Counted from the first letter of the stretch, positions 25,484-34,024 are shown. The stretch is DNA of 44,037 bases from JBMYYE01 sp049609065 (GCA_049609065.1 JBMYYE010000005.1:1-44037), one strand, 5' to 3'. Program-made: numbers and translations. The notes: a model not told the origin generated them from the letters alone.

Positions 25484-26737
25484 ATGTCCCAATTTTGCCG
25501 TTCCTGCCTCAAAGAAACCACCAACGCGACCCGCTGTAACCATTGCGGATCGCCGCGTGTGATTGCCCATGGGGAACTCTTTGATTTGAACATCGCGCAT
25601 ATGGACTGTGATGCGTTTTATGCCTCTGTTGAAAAACGCGACAATCCCGATATTCGTGACAAACCCGTTATCATTGGGGGCGGACACCGCGGGGTTGTAT
25701 CCACCGCCTGCTATATCGCCCGTCTGCATGGTGTGCGGTCCGCCATGCCGATGTTCAAAGCTCTCAAACTGTGCCCAAACGCCGTTGTCATCCGCCCTCG
25801 CATAGAGGCCTATGTCGAGGTTTCGCAGGCCATTCGCAAAATGATGCAGGCCCTTTCGCCTGTCATTGAACCTTTGTCCTTGGATGAGGCGTTCATCGAC
25901 ATGACCGGCACAACCAAATTGCACGGTGCGCCGCCTGCGATCATGCTCGCACGGTTGGTGAAACGCATGAAAGATGAGCTGGGCATCACGGGATCTATCG
26001 GACTGAGCCACAATAAGTTTTTGGCAAAAGTGGCCTCTGATCTTGATAAGCCCCGTGGGTTTTCCGTCATTGGCAAAGCGGAAACCGCCGATTTCCTCAA
26101 AGGAAAACCCGTGCGCATGATTTGGGGTGTCGGGCCTGTTTTCATGGAAAACCTCGCCAAGGTGGGGATCAACACGTTTGATGATCTTATCCGGTGGGAG
26201 CGAAATGATCTCATGGCGCAGTTTGGGTCCATGGGGGATCGGCTCTGGCATTTGGCGCGCGGGCAAGACAAACGCAGCATTGAAACCCGCGCGCCCGTGA
26301 AAAGCATATCAAAGGAAACCACATTTGATGTGGATATTCGCGACCGCGCGCTCCTTGATGGGCATATCTGGCGGTTAAGCGAACAAGTGGCCGACCGCGC
26401 GAAGGCCAAAGGAGTCGCCGGACTTGTGGTTGGGTTGCGGCTCAAAGATAGCAAACATCAGCGCATATCGCGACAGCGCAAGCTTGATCAGGCAACGCAA
26501 ATGGCGGACCAAATTTATCACGTGGCCCGCGATCTTTTGGAGCATCTCGACAACACTGGCCCGTTTCGCCTTATTGGTGTCGGGATCAGCCATCTAGAAG
26601 AGGCCAATGGGGAAACACATTTTGGGGATCTTGTTGACCATGGTCGCAAAAAACGCACCGATGCCGAACGCGCGCGGGATGCCATTCGGTCAAAATTTGG
26701 GCCTGATGCTATTATCAAAGGCCGCGCCCTACGATAG
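25484..26737 (+). CDS. dinB: DNA polymerase IV with N-terminal zinc ribbon
   Basis: A Y-family translesion DNA polymerase of 417 residues. The first 25 residues carry four cysteines (C5, C8, C18, C21) in a CX2C-X9-CX2C pattern that looks like a zinc ribbon, absent from E. coli DinB. The palm follows: AHMDCDAFYASVEKR with D41 and the steric residues, and SLDEAFIDM with the second acidic pair, then thumb and little-finger domains. No LexA box was seen upstream, and no beta-clamp motif could be assigned with certainty. Its last 9 bases overlap the convergent amidohydrolase gene. Confidence 0.92.
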   Translation: MSQFCRSCLKETTNATRCNHCGSPRVIAHGELFDLNIAHMDCDAFYASVEKRDNPDIRDKPVIIGGGHRGVVSTACYIARLHGVRSAMPMFKALKLCPNAVVIRPRIEAYVEVSQAIRKMMQALSPVIEPLSLDEAFIDMTGTTKLHGAPPAIMLARLVKRMKDELGITGSIGLSHNKFLAKVASDLDKPRGFSVIGKAETADFLKGKPVRMIWGVGPVFMENLAKVGINTFDDLIRWERNDLMAQFGSMGDRLWHLARGQDKRSIETRAPVKSISKETTFDVDIRDRALLDGHIWRLSEQVADRAKAKGVAGLVVGLRLKDSKHQRISRQRKLDQATQMADQIYHVARDLLEHLDNTGPFRLIGVGISHLEEANGETHFGDLVDHGRKKRTDAERARDAIRSKFGPDAIIKGRALR

Positions 26738-27598
26738 ATGCGCGCCAATCTGTGCTAAATCCACGAGCACCGCCTCCAGCCGCGCCTGCAGCTGATTAAA
26801 ATCTGCACTTGGTCGGACATCCATTTCATCCATATAGAGCGATCGATCGATTTCCACTTGGATCGCATGCCAGTTTTTCTTTGGCTTCCCATAATAATTG
26901 CTAATATAGGCGCCTGAAAACGGGACATTGCGGCGGGTTAGAAACCCGTGATCTTTGAAAATTCCTTCAACCGTATCGGACAAACGCCGATCCGCTGATC
27001 GACCTTCACGGTCCCCAATGACAATCTCAGGTGCCGGACTGGTTGGTGTTGCGAGATGCGACACGGCCCCATGAGGCATGGAATGAAAATCCATCAAAAT
27101 CGCTCGCCCGAATTGCGCAACGTTTTGATCCATGTTTTGCGCAAGACACGCGTGATACGGATGCCACGCCTGATCGAGGCGCGAATGGGCGTTCTCGATA
27201 CTCATCTTACCGTTCTGGATCACCTGATTATGGGCAACCACACGGGGAATAACCCCAAGCCCTGCTTGAATACGTGCATCCCCTTTGATCGCTGGAGCAC
27301 CTTCAATCAACGCAGGGTCGAGCGCCTTTGAATTGCGGTTGAGATCCACATATGCCCGCGGATAATACGCCGCCAAATGCCGCATGCCATGGCGTGTGGC
27401 CTCCGCCGTTAAAATATCCATGAACGCATCTTCGGAACTGCGCAACTGTAGCGCTGTGAGGTCGGATGCCGCCACAAAATCAGGGGGGTAACCCCGCCCA
27501 CTATGGGGGCTTGCGATAATCACTTCGCTTGTGACCTCATCAGGGAGGTTTAAAAAGTAGCTCAATTCCGACATAGAGAAAGCATATGCGAAGGACAT
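26729..27598 (-). CDS. N-formylglutamate amidohydrolase family protein
   Basis: A zinc-dependent amidohydrolase of about 289 residues. The signature IASPHSGRGYPPDF near the N-terminus and DFHSMPHG in the centre are characteristic of the N-formylglutamate amidohydrolase (HutG-like) fold, which removes the formyl or related group at the end of histidine degradation. No other hut gene is present, so the substrate is inferred only from family. Start: TTG 27610, ATG 27598 and ATG 27574 are all in frame. ATG 27598 has GAGAG about 12 bases upstream and is used, though 27574 (MSELSYF) is nearly as good. Confidence 0.85.
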   Translation of the reverse strand: MSFAYAFSMSELSYFLNLPDEVTSEVIIASPHSGRGYPPDFVAASDLTALQLRSSEDAFMDILTAEATRHGMRHLAAYYPRAYVDLNRNSKALDPALIEGAPAIKGDARIQAGLGVIPRVVAHNQVIQNGKMSIENAHSRLDQAWHPYHACLAQNMDQNVAQFGRAILMDFHSMPHGAVSHLATPTSPAPEIVIGDREGRSADRRLSDTVEGIFKDHGFLTRRNVPFSGAYISNYYGKPKKNWHAIQVEIDRSLYMDEMDVRPSADFNQLQARLEAVLVDLAQIGAHLS

Positions 27599-27740
27599 AA
27601 ATTGATGCAACTCTCACATAACGTCAAAGCATGAAACAAAGCACTTGCACCTTATTGCGACTCCCTTTAAAGACCATCGCACTGACGTGGTTTCTACCGC
27701 GCTCTTTTTTATTTGGGCGCATGAAATTACTGACGTCGAT

Positions 27741-27815
27741 GGGCGCGTAGCTCAGCGGTAGAGCACTTCGTTGACATCGAAGGGGTCACTGGTTCGATCC
27801 CAGTCGTGCCCACCA
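27741..27815 (+). tRNA. tRNA-Val (GAC anticodon)
   Basis: A 75-base cloverleaf with encoded CCA. The acceptor arm GGGCGCG pairs with CGTGCCC (one G-U pair), the D arm contains AGCTCAGCGGTAGAGC, the anticodon stem CTTCG/CGAAG encloses the loop TTGACAT with anticodon GAC at 27773-27775, and the T arm has GGTTCGATCC. It reads GUC and GUU valine codons. It is isolated, 70 bases upstream of rpmJ. Confidence 0.97.
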
Positions 27816-27885
27816 TCGAACCGCCCCTACGGGCACAGAATTTTAACCAAAGGCGCCCATGCGCCGCGACAAAGAGGATTTCGAC

Positions 27886-28011
27886 ATGAAAGTCAAAAAC
27901 TCCCTACGCTCCCTAAAGGGCCGTCATCGCGATTGCCGCATCGTTCGCCGCAAAGGTCGCGTATATGTAATCAACAAAACTCAGCCGCGCTTCAAAGCAC
28001 GTCAAGGTTAA
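27886..28011 (+). CDS. rpmJ: 50S ribosomal protein L36 (zinc-free form)
   Basis: A 41-residue basic protein of the large ribosomal subunit. It aligns end to end with L36: MKVKNSLRSLKGRHRDC, then RIVRRKGRVYVI, ending QPRFKARQG. Compared with the zinc-binding form (ligands Cys, Cys, Cys, His) only one cysteine remains; the others are replaced by His, Asn and Phe, so this is a C-minus paralogue that should not need zinc. An AGAGGA ribosome-binding site lies 7 bases before the ATG. A strong terminator follows 24 bases after the stop. Confidence 0.96.
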   Translation: MKVKNSLRSLKGRHRDCRIVRRKGRVYVINKTQPRFKARQG

Positions 28012-28035
28012 GTTAGATACATTACGAATGAAGAG

Positions 28036-28058
28036 GCCGCCTTTTGGGCGGCTTTTTT
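28036..28058 (+). terminator. rpmJ terminator
   Basis: GCCGCC, loop of 5, GGCGGC followed by six T bases: a textbook intrinsic terminator that ends the tRNA-Val/rpmJ unit 17 bases before the next gene. Confidence 0.88.
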
Positions 28059-28074
28059 CTTTGGTGGAGACAAT

Positions 28075-28386
28075 ATGAAAAACACATCACATCCTGCCCC
28101 AGAAGGATTTATCTTCCTCGCAATTAATGTGGGTATTCCGCTCATCCTTAACACCCTTCAAGCCTTGTCCCCCACGGTATTTTGGAACCTGCCTTTTGCC
28201 CTGATGGTGGCTGGCTTTATGGTGCTGATAAATCTTTACCGTGCGCTTCGTGCGAAACGGCATCAATGGCTTTATGCAGCCATCATACCCCTCAACATGA
28301 TCACGCTCTTTTTGCTCGGGAATGTCAGCTTTTTAACATCTCTACGCGGATATTATTTGGCATTCACAAGCCTTATCAATGCCTAG
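28075..28386 (+). CDS. Small membrane protein of unknown function
   Basis: A 103-residue protein with three or four hydrophobic segments (GFIFLAINVGIPLILNTLQA, LPFALMVAGFMVLINLY, WLYAAIIPLNMITLFLLGNV). No signal peptidase site or recognisable motif is visible. GGTGGAGACA supplies a good ribosome-binding site. It sits between the rpmJ terminator and the terminator shared with the PaaK-like operon, with only 17 bases of leader after the rpmJ T run, so it may depend on read-through from rpmJ. Not recognised. Confidence 0.75.
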   Translation: MKNTSHPAPEGFIFLAINVGIPLILNTLQALSPTVFWNLPFALMVAGFMVLINLYRALRAKRHQWLYAAIIPLNMITLFLLGNVSFLTSLRGYYLAFTSLINA

Positions 28387-28393
28387 TGAGCAC

Positions 28394-28426
28394 AAAAAAG
28401 GGCGCCAGAACAAACTGACGCCCTTT
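28394..28426 (-). terminator. Terminator of the ligase/Liv operon (possibly bidirectional)
   Basis: The stem AAAGGGCGcCAG pairs with CTGaCGCCCTTT (11 of 12 pairs) around a 6-base loop. On the minus strand it ends in a run of T bases (A run at 28394-28399), 20 bases after the PaaK-like gene's stop. On the plus strand it follows the small membrane protein but has only a short T run. Confidence 0.82.
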
Positions 28427-28446
28427 ACTATTCTATGCGTTAACGA

Positions 28447-29661
28447 TCACTCGTAAACGCGCTGGTCGTCGATCACGAGCCCATCATTGGGGAGTGCCCC
28501 TACGGCAACGATTTCGACTTTACCTTTGAGCTTAAGCGCCGCTTGCACGGAGGCTGCGTAGTCGCCAGACGCATCGGTGCTTTCGATTTGCACAGTCATA
28601 GCATCCATTTCACCTTCGCGGGTCACAACAACGCGAGCTTTGCCAACCTCGTCATGCTTGGACACAAGATCCGCCACCTGTTCAGGGCGTACAAACATGC
28701 CTTTGATCTTTGCGGTTTGATCCGCGCGACCCATCCAGCCTTTGATGCGCATATTGGTACGGCCGCATGGGCTAACGCCCGGTAGCACCGCAGACAAATC
28801 ACCCGTTGCAAAACGAATAAGCGGGTAATCAGGGTTAAGCGTTGTGACAACCACTTCGCCCACTTCGCCCTCAGCCACAGGCTCACCTGTACCCGGACGC
28901 ACGATTTCCACGATCACGCCTTCATCGACGATCATGCCCTCTTGGGCATCCGATTCATACGCAATGTTTCCGATATCCGCGGTTGCGTAGCTTTGAAGAC
29001 AGGTGATCCCGCGATCTGCGTATTCTTGACGAAGGCTTGGGAAAAGAGCCCCGCCGCCGACGCCTGCCTTTGTGATGTTGAGCTTTACGCCCATCTCATC
29101 CGCTTTGTCCAAAATGATCTTCAGGTAATCAGGTGTCCCAGCATAAGCCGTCGTCCCGATGTCAGCAGCTGCCCGCACCTGAAGTTCGGTTTGACCGACG
29201 CCTGCAGGCACAACAGCCGCGCCAACCGCACGCGCACCGTTTTCAAAAATCATCCCTGCTGGCGTCAAATGATAGCCAAAGCAGTTTTGCACGATGTCGC
29301 CTTTGCCGATGCCGCAAGCCGCCAAGAAACGGCCAACGCGCCACCAGTCATCAGACACCATACCCGGTTCATAAATCGGGCCTGGGGATTGGAAAATATG
29401 CGCAAACTCATGGGTTGGGCGTCCTGCGAAACCACCAAATGGCGCGTTTTCAGATTGCCCTTTCACAAGCTCAGATTTTCGGATCACAGGCAAGGACGCA
29501 AGATCAGCAATGCTTGTGACCTTATCCGCATCCACCCCCTGAAGGGTTTCGCCCATTGCCGCCGTGGCCTGCGCGCGTTTGATCTGCAAAGGCAGAGCTT
29601 TGGCAAGATCTTCCGTGCGCGCTTCCTGCGAGCGCGTTTCTAATTCATCAAAATGAGGCAT
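28447..29661 (-). CDS. PaaK-like phenylacetate-CoA ligase family protein
   Basis: A 404-residue adenylate-forming enzyme of the PaaK-like group, which activates aryl or other carboxylic acids to CoA thioesters through an acyl-adenylate. Recognisable parts are SYATADIGNIAYES (adenine/substrate region), NPDYPLIRFATGDLS, and MRIKGWMGRADQTAKIKGMFVRPEQV (C-terminal hinge and lid). The classical P-loop at HIFQSPGP is degenerate, as in many PaaK-like proteins. It is the last gene of the Liv operon, directly behind the LivF-type ATPase and before the terminator. The acid it activates is presumably one that the transporter brings in; that is inference. Confidence 0.85.
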   Translation of the reverse strand: MPHFDELETRSQEARTEDLAKALPLQIKRAQATAAMGETLQGVDADKVTSIADLASLPVIRKSELVKGQSENAPFGGFAGRPTHEFAHIFQSPGPIYEPGMVSDDWWRVGRFLAACGIGKGDIVQNCFGYHLTPAGMIFENGARAVGAAVVPAGVGQTELQVRAAADIGTTAYAGTPDYLKIILDKADEMGVKLNITKAGVGGGALFPSLRQEYADRGITCLQSYATADIGNIAYESDAQEGMIVDEGVIVEIVRPGTGEPVAEGEVGEVVVTTLNPDYPLIRFATGDLSAVLPGVSPCGRTNMRIKGWMGRADQTAKIKGMFVRPEQVADLVSKHDEVGKARVVVTREGEMDAMTVQIESTDASGDYAASVQAALKLKGKVEIVAVGALPNDGLVIDDQRVYE

Positions 29662-29673
29662 TGTAACTCCGCC

Positions 29674-30495
29674 TTAGCTCAACCAACGTTTGCGACGGCG
29701 ATAAGAGCGCACGTCACGGAATGATTTACGGCCTTCCTCAGACATGCCGAGGTAGAATTCTTTCACGTCTGGGTTTTCAGCAAGTTCTTTTGCTGGACCA
29801 TCCATCACAACGCGGCCACCTTCGAGGATGTAGCCGTAATGCGCATAGCGAAGCGCAACGTTTGTGTTTTGCTCAGCCAACAAGAAAGACACACCTTCGT
29901 TTTCGTTGATTTCTTTTACGATCTCAAAGATTTGTTCCACAAGTTGTGGCGCAAGACCCATGGAAGGTTCGTCCAAGAGAACACATTCAGGGCGGCTCAT
30001 CAGCGCGCGGCCAATAGCAACCATCTGCTGCTCCCCACCAGAGGTGTAGCCAGCTTGGGATTTACGGCGTTCTTTGAGACGTGGGAAATAGTTATACACC
30101 ATTTCCAAATCTTGTGCGGTTTCCGCTTTGGATTTACGGGTGTAAGCGCCTGTTAGCAGGTTTTCTTCAACCGTAAGGTGTTCAAAACAGTGACGGCCTT
30201 CCATCACCTGAATAACACCGGTTTTAACAAGTGCCGCCGGGTTCATATCCTGAACCTCTTGGCCGCGGTATTTAATGGTGCCTTTTGTCACTTCGCCACG
30301 CTCAGAGTGGAGCAAGTTTGAAACGGCTTTTAGCGTCGTACTTTTACCAGCGCCGTTCCCGCCCAAAAGCGCGGTAATGCCGCCTTTTGGCACTGAAAGG
30401 CTTACACCTTTAAGCACAAGGATCACGTGGTTGTAGATCACTTCGATATTATTAACTTCGAGAAGTGTTTCTTCTGTCGGAGCGGCGTCAAGCAT
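29674..30495 (-). CDS. Liv-type ABC transporter ATP-binding protein (LivF-like)
   Basis: A 273-residue ATPase that powers import on the inner face of the cytoplasmic membrane. Walker A is GGNGAGKST, the signature is YTSGGEQQM, Walker B ends CVLLDEPS, and the H-loop region follows. It is longer than E. coli LivF (about 237 residues) because of an arginine-rich C-terminal extension (RDVRSYRRRKRWLS) of unknown role. It pairs with the LivG-type ATPase in the same operon, separated from it by both permeases and the binding-protein gene. A stem-loop lies in the gap before it. Confidence 0.93.
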   Translation of the reverse strand: MLDAAPTEETLLEVNNIEVIYNHVILVLKGVSLSVPKGGITALLGGNGAGKSTTLKAVSNLLHSERGEVTKGTIKYRGQEVQDMNPAALVKTGVIQVMEGRHCFEHLTVEENLLTGAYTRKSKAETAQDLEMVYNYFPRLKERRKSQAGYTSGGEQQMVAIGRALMSRPECVLLDEPSMGLAPQLVEQIFEIVKEINENEGVSFLLAEQNTNVALRYAHYGYILEGGRVVMDGPAKELAENPDVKEFYLGMSEEGRKSFRDVRSYRRRKRWLS

Positions 30496-30527
30496 TTGGA
30501 TAAATCCCGCTGTTAAATTCGTGTGGT

Positions 30528-30555
30528 GCTCTGGCTGACAGGTGCCAGCCAGAGC
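30528..30555 (-). promoter_or_regulatory. Strong stem-loop between the binding-protein and LivF genes
   Basis: GCTCTGGCTG and CAGCCAGAGC form a perfect 10-base-pair stem with an 8-base loop, 8 bases after the binding-protein stop. On the transcribed (minus) strand no T run follows, so it should stabilise the 3' end of the binding-protein message or attenuate partly, rather than terminate. Confidence 0.7.
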
Positions 30556-30563
30556 CTTTTTTA

Positions 30564-31856
30564 TTACTTACAACCCATTTCGATGTTGTTCTCTTTGGCG
30601 TATGCCATTGAGTCTTCATCGATAAGAGGTTGAATTACTTCCATGTCTGATGGACCGAAGTCAGAGATCAAAGACCACTTACCTGCTGCCGCATCCCATT
30701 GCTGGATTGCGCCCGTACCTGGGCCACCATGGTTTTCACAAGAAACGGAGAACTCTGGACCAAAGCCAGCCATGCCGAGTGCGCCCATAGACGCGGTCGT
30801 CACTTCGAGAGCTTCCATGCCATCACGCATCATTGCTGGTGTGATGTCTTTTGTGCCGTGGATCTCTTGGGCTTTCTTCGCAGATTCAGCCATCAACATC
30901 GCAGCGTAAAGACCACGGTTGTAGATTGCTGTACCAACGTTAGAGCCATCGCCAGCTGCTTTGCCTGCGTCCACAACGTGCTTTTGGATGTCGCCAAATA
31001 CTGGGAAATCTTTGCCAACGGCGTGGAATGTCACAGCTTTATAGCCTGTTGCTTTGTCGCCAGCTGGCTTCACGTCGTGCTCAGCACCTGACCACCAAAC
31101 GCCAACAAAGTTTTCCATTGGGAAACGAATGTTTGCTGCTTCTTGGATCGCAACAGAGTTCATCACGCCCCAACCCCACATCAAAACATAGTCAGGCTTC
31201 TCACGGCGAATTTGGAGCCACTGAGATTTCTGCTCTTGACCTGGGTGGTCAACAGGAAGCGTTTTCAGATCGAAACCGTGCTTCGCTGCAAGGCCTTCCA
31301 ATGTGCGGATTGGCTCTTTGCCGTAAGCAGAGTTGTGATACACGAGCGCAACTTTTTTGCCTTTAAGATCGCCACCGTTCACTTCAAGAAGGTGGTTCAC
31401 AGCCAAAGATGCCGCATTCCAGTAGTTTGCTGGGAAGTTGAAGACGTTGTTAAACACTTTACCGTTCGCAGCAGATGTACGACCGTAACCTGGTGTGTAA
31501 AGTGGAATACCGTCAGCCGCTGTTTTTGGGATCAACTGATATGTAATACCTGTTGAAAGCGGGTTATAAACAAGAGCACCCTGATCTTTGGTTGCTTCGT
31601 AACACTCAACACCTTTTTCAGTGTTATAGCCTGTTTCACATTCAACAACATTTGCCATAACGCCGCCGATGCCGCCGTCACGTGCGTTGATCATTGTGAA
31701 ATAGTCAGAATAACCATCAGCGTATGGGATACCACCAGCCGCATATGGGCCTGTGCGATAGCTCAAAGATGGGAACGTCAGATCAGCTGATACTGGCGCT
31801 GCCGCTGCGGCAACGATTGACGCTGCTGCGATTGCTGCAAATTTATTTAGTTTCAT
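30564..31856 (-). CDS. ABC transporter substrate-binding protein (Liv type)
   Basis: A 430-residue periplasmic binding protein with a Sec signal peptide (KFAAIAAASIVAAAAAPVSA, cleavage probably after A24). The mature part is a type I periplasmic fold of the Leu/Ile/Val-binding superfamily (LTFPSLSYRTGPYAAGGIPYADGY start; KKVALVYHNSAYG; ENFVGVWWSGAEHD). It is longer than LivJ/LivK and closer to those of aromatic or fatty acid-related transporters; the ligand is not readable. An excellent GGGAGGA ribosome-binding site suggests high expression. It is flanked by two stem-loops. Confidence 0.93.
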   Translation of the reverse strand: MKLNKFAAIAAASIVAAAAAPVSADLTFPSLSYRTGPYAAGGIPYADGYSDYFTMINARDGGIGGVMANVVECETGYNTEKGVECYEATKDQGALVYNPLSTGITYQLIPKTAADGIPLYTPGYGRTSAANGKVFNNVFNFPANYWNAASLAVNHLLEVNGGDLKGKKVALVYHNSAYGKEPIRTLEGLAAKHGFDLKTLPVDHPGQEQKSQWLQIRREKPDYVLMWGWGVMNSVAIQEAANIRFPMENFVGVWWSGAEHDVKPAGDKATGYKAVTFHAVGKDFPVFGDIQKHVVDAGKAAGDGSNVGTAIYNRGLYAAMLMAESAKKAQEIHGTKDITPAMMRDGMEALEVTTASMGALGMAGFGPEFSVSCENHGGPGTGAIQQWDAAAGKWSLISDFGPSDMEVIQPLIDEDSMAYAKENNIEMGCK

Positions 31857-31928
31857 TGTTTGCTTTCCTCCCTAGGATTTTGCAAGTTTTCACGCCTTCC
31901 TCTGACGTGGGTTTATTGGGTGGTCACC

Positions 31929-31942
31929 CCCGCTAGTGCGGG
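31929..31942 (-). promoter_or_regulatory. Small hairpin over the LivM stop codon
   Basis: CCCGC, loop ACTA, GCGGG on the minus strand, overlapping the stop codon of the LivM-type gene and lying about 70 bases before the binding-protein ATG. It has no T run and may mark an mRNA processing or stability boundary. Confidence 0.4.
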
Positions 31943-33009
31943 AATGGCCATAGACGTAGTTTCTCTTTCGCGATGCGCCAGAGCTGCGCTAGACCGTGTG
32001 GCTCTACGATCAAGAAGAACATGATCAAACCACCAACGATGACGAGTTCAAGATGCGCCACCAAGTCCGTTGGCCAGCCCATGCTGCCAACCAAAACGTT
32101 CTTTAGGAGCACCGGCAAAAGAACCATAAAGGCGGCACCGGCAAAGGATCCAAAAATCGAACCCAAACCGCCGATGATCACCATAAAGAGCACCAAGAAT
32201 GACTTACTGATACCAAATGATTCACCAACCTCTGCTGCACCAAGATACACACTAAAGAACAATGCACCAGCAACACCAACATAAAAAGATGAAACACCAA
32301 AAGCAGACAGTTTTGCGCTCAATGGGTTCACACCGATGATTTCGGCTGCGATGTCCATGTCACGAATTGCCATCCAACGACGCCCCATTGGGCCGCGTGT
32401 CAGGTTGCGTGCAACCAAGGCCATAACAACTGCAAATGCCAAACATACGAGGTAAGTTGTGGCCGCCGTTGCGTTTGGACCTGTGATTTCAAGGCCAAAC
32501 AATGTGCGCTCAGGTGCGGAAATCTGACCAGACGCGGAGTTGTTGTAGAACCAAGGGACTTTATTGAAAAGCCACACAAGGAAAAACTGTGCCGCCAATG
32601 TCGCAACCGCAAGGTAGAACCCTTTGATGCGCAATGATGGCAAACCAAACGCCATTCCGACCAAGGCTGTGATCCCACCAGAGATCAAAACATGGATCAA
32701 GATGTTCACTTCAGGGAAAGCCGTCATGAGCTTGTAGCAGGCATAGGCCCCCACCGCCATGAACGCACCGGTCCCGAGGCTAATTTGACCAGCATAGCCA
32801 GACAAAATATTCAAACCCAATGCCGCGATCACGTAGATCAAGAATGGCAACAAGATAGCGTTCGCCCAGTAGTCATTCACAAAGAACGGCACCACAAGAA
32901 ATGCGATCAACAACGTTGTGTAATAAGCAATCCGGTCCAGTTTAATCGGAAAGGTTTGGTTATCTTTTTTATATGACGTTTTATAGTCACCAGCTTCACG
33001 GTAAAACAT
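31933..33009 (-). CDS. Liv-type ABC permease (LivM-like)
   Basis: A 358-residue inner-membrane permease with about ten hydrophobic segments. The conserved EAA-like loop region GLPSLRIKGFYLAVATLAAQF and the LNILSGYAGQISLGTGAFMAVGAY stretch identify the LivM branch. It forms the translocation pore with the LivH-type permease, whose gene ends only 4 bases upstream. GAAAGGG upstream of the ATG serves as ribosome-binding site. The N-terminus has a longer polar lead (about 25 residues) than E. coli LivM's core. Confidence 0.94.
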   Translation of the reverse strand: MFYREAGDYKTSYKKDNQTFPIKLDRIAYYTTLLIAFLVVPFFVNDYWANAILLPFLIYVIAALGLNILSGYAGQISLGTGAFMAVGAYACYKLMTAFPEVNILIHVLISGGITALVGMAFGLPSLRIKGFYLAVATLAAQFFLVWLFNKVPWFYNNSASGQISAPERTLFGLEITGPNATAATTYLVCLAFAVVMALVARNLTRGPMGRRWMAIRDMDIAAEIIGVNPLSAKLSAFGVSSFYVGVAGALFFSVYLGAAEVGESFGISKSFLVLFMVIIGGLGSIFGSFAGAAFMVLLPVLLKNVLVGSMGWPTDLVAHLELVIVGGLIMFFLIVEPHGLAQLWRIAKEKLRLWPFPH

Positions 33010-33013
33010 AAGA

Positions 33014-34009
33014 TTAAACCCTTTCGATAATTTTTTCGCCGAATAGGCCTTGAGGACGGAACACGAGGAAAATCAAGGCCAGCACATAAGCAAACCAGTT
33101 TTCTGTCGCGCCACCCACCATTGGGCCTACGATGAATTCAAACAATTTCTCACCAACGCCGATGATCAAGCCACCAACAATCGCACCTGGGATTGATGTA
33201 AATCCACCGAGCATAAGCACTGGAAGCGCCTTAAGGCCGATTTCCGCAAGCGGGGCCTGAACACCTGATTTAGAGCCCCACATGATCGCCGCAACAAGTG
33301 CTACGAAACCTGCGATAGACCAAACCATGACCCAGATGAATTTAAGAGAAATGCCAACAGACAGCGCCGCTTGGTGATCATCCGCCACCGCACGCATCGC
33401 ACGTCCTTGTTTTGAGTATTGTGAGAAAATCGTCAATGCAATCACCAAGATCGCAGCAACAATCGCAGCAACAATATCAAGGTTATCGATAAAGAAGCCG
33501 TAGAAGTTTTCAGATCCAAAACCAGAGGTTGCATTTTCAAGCCACAGGTTCCCACCTTGTGGCAAGCCAACATCAAGCGTTTTCACATCCGCACCCCACA
33601 TCAGGTCACCAAGACCATGCATGAAATAGGCCAAGCCGATTGTCGCCATGAACAAAATAATCGGTTCTTGGTTCACAAGCTTGGACAAAACGAGGCGCTG
33701 AACAAGGATCGCAAACAAAACCATCATGGCAATCGCCAAGAGGATCGCGATAAACGAAGGCACCTCCCAGCCGAAGTGATGAACATGCGTACCAAAGATA
33801 ACGTTGATAACATGTGAAAATGGCACCTGACCCTTTTGGATCCCTACCAAAGTCATCGCAGCAAAAAGCGCCATAACACCTTGAGCGTAGTTAAAGATCT
33901 CGGACGCCTTAAAGATCAAGACGAAGCCAAGAGCAACGAGAGCATAAAGCACACCAGCCATCAGACCGTTAAGCGATACCTCAAGAGCATATAGTAATTG
34001 ATCGGGCAT
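33014..34009 (-). CDS. Liv-type ABC permease (LivH-like)
   Basis: A 331-residue inner-membrane permease with eight or more hydrophobic segments. The start LLYALEVSLNGLMAGVLYAL and the central GRAMRAVADDHQAALSVGIS (ATPase-coupling loop) are typical of LivH. It is a little longer than E. coli LivH because of an insertion around residues 65-90 (HVINVIFGTHVHHFG). Located between the LivG-type and LivM-type genes, with GGGAAGGG as ribosome-binding site. Confidence 0.94.
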   Translation of the reverse strand: MPDQLLYALEVSLNGLMAGVLYALVALGFVLIFKASEIFNYAQGVMALFAAMTLVGIQKGQVPFSHVINVIFGTHVHHFGWEVPSFIAILLAIAMMVLFAILVQRLVLSKLVNQEPIILFMATIGLAYFMHGLGDLMWGADVKTLDVGLPQGGNLWLENATSGFGSENFYGFFIDNLDIVAAIVAAILVIALTIFSQYSKQGRAMRAVADDHQAALSVGISLKFIWVMVWSIAGFVALVAAIMWGSKSGVQAPLAEIGLKALPVLMLGGFTSIPGAIVGGLIIGVGEKLFEFIVGPMVGGATENWFAYVLALIFLVFRPQGLFGEKIIERV

Positions 34010-34024
34010 TGTTTTTCCCTTCCC

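Noticed and set aside
25445..26266. Long open frame antisense to dinB (273 codons)
   Set aside because: It mirrors dinB codon structure, has no ribosome-binding site or recognisable domain, and dinB is certain on the other strand.
27771..28016. Frame running from the tRNA across rpmJ
   Set aside because: It starts inside tRNA-Val and is out of frame with the certain L36 protein.
30528..30562. Intrinsic terminator reading on the plus strand (stem plus T run)
   Set aside because: No plus-strand gene lies upstream; on the transcribed strand there is no T run, so it is annotated as an mRNA stem-loop instead.
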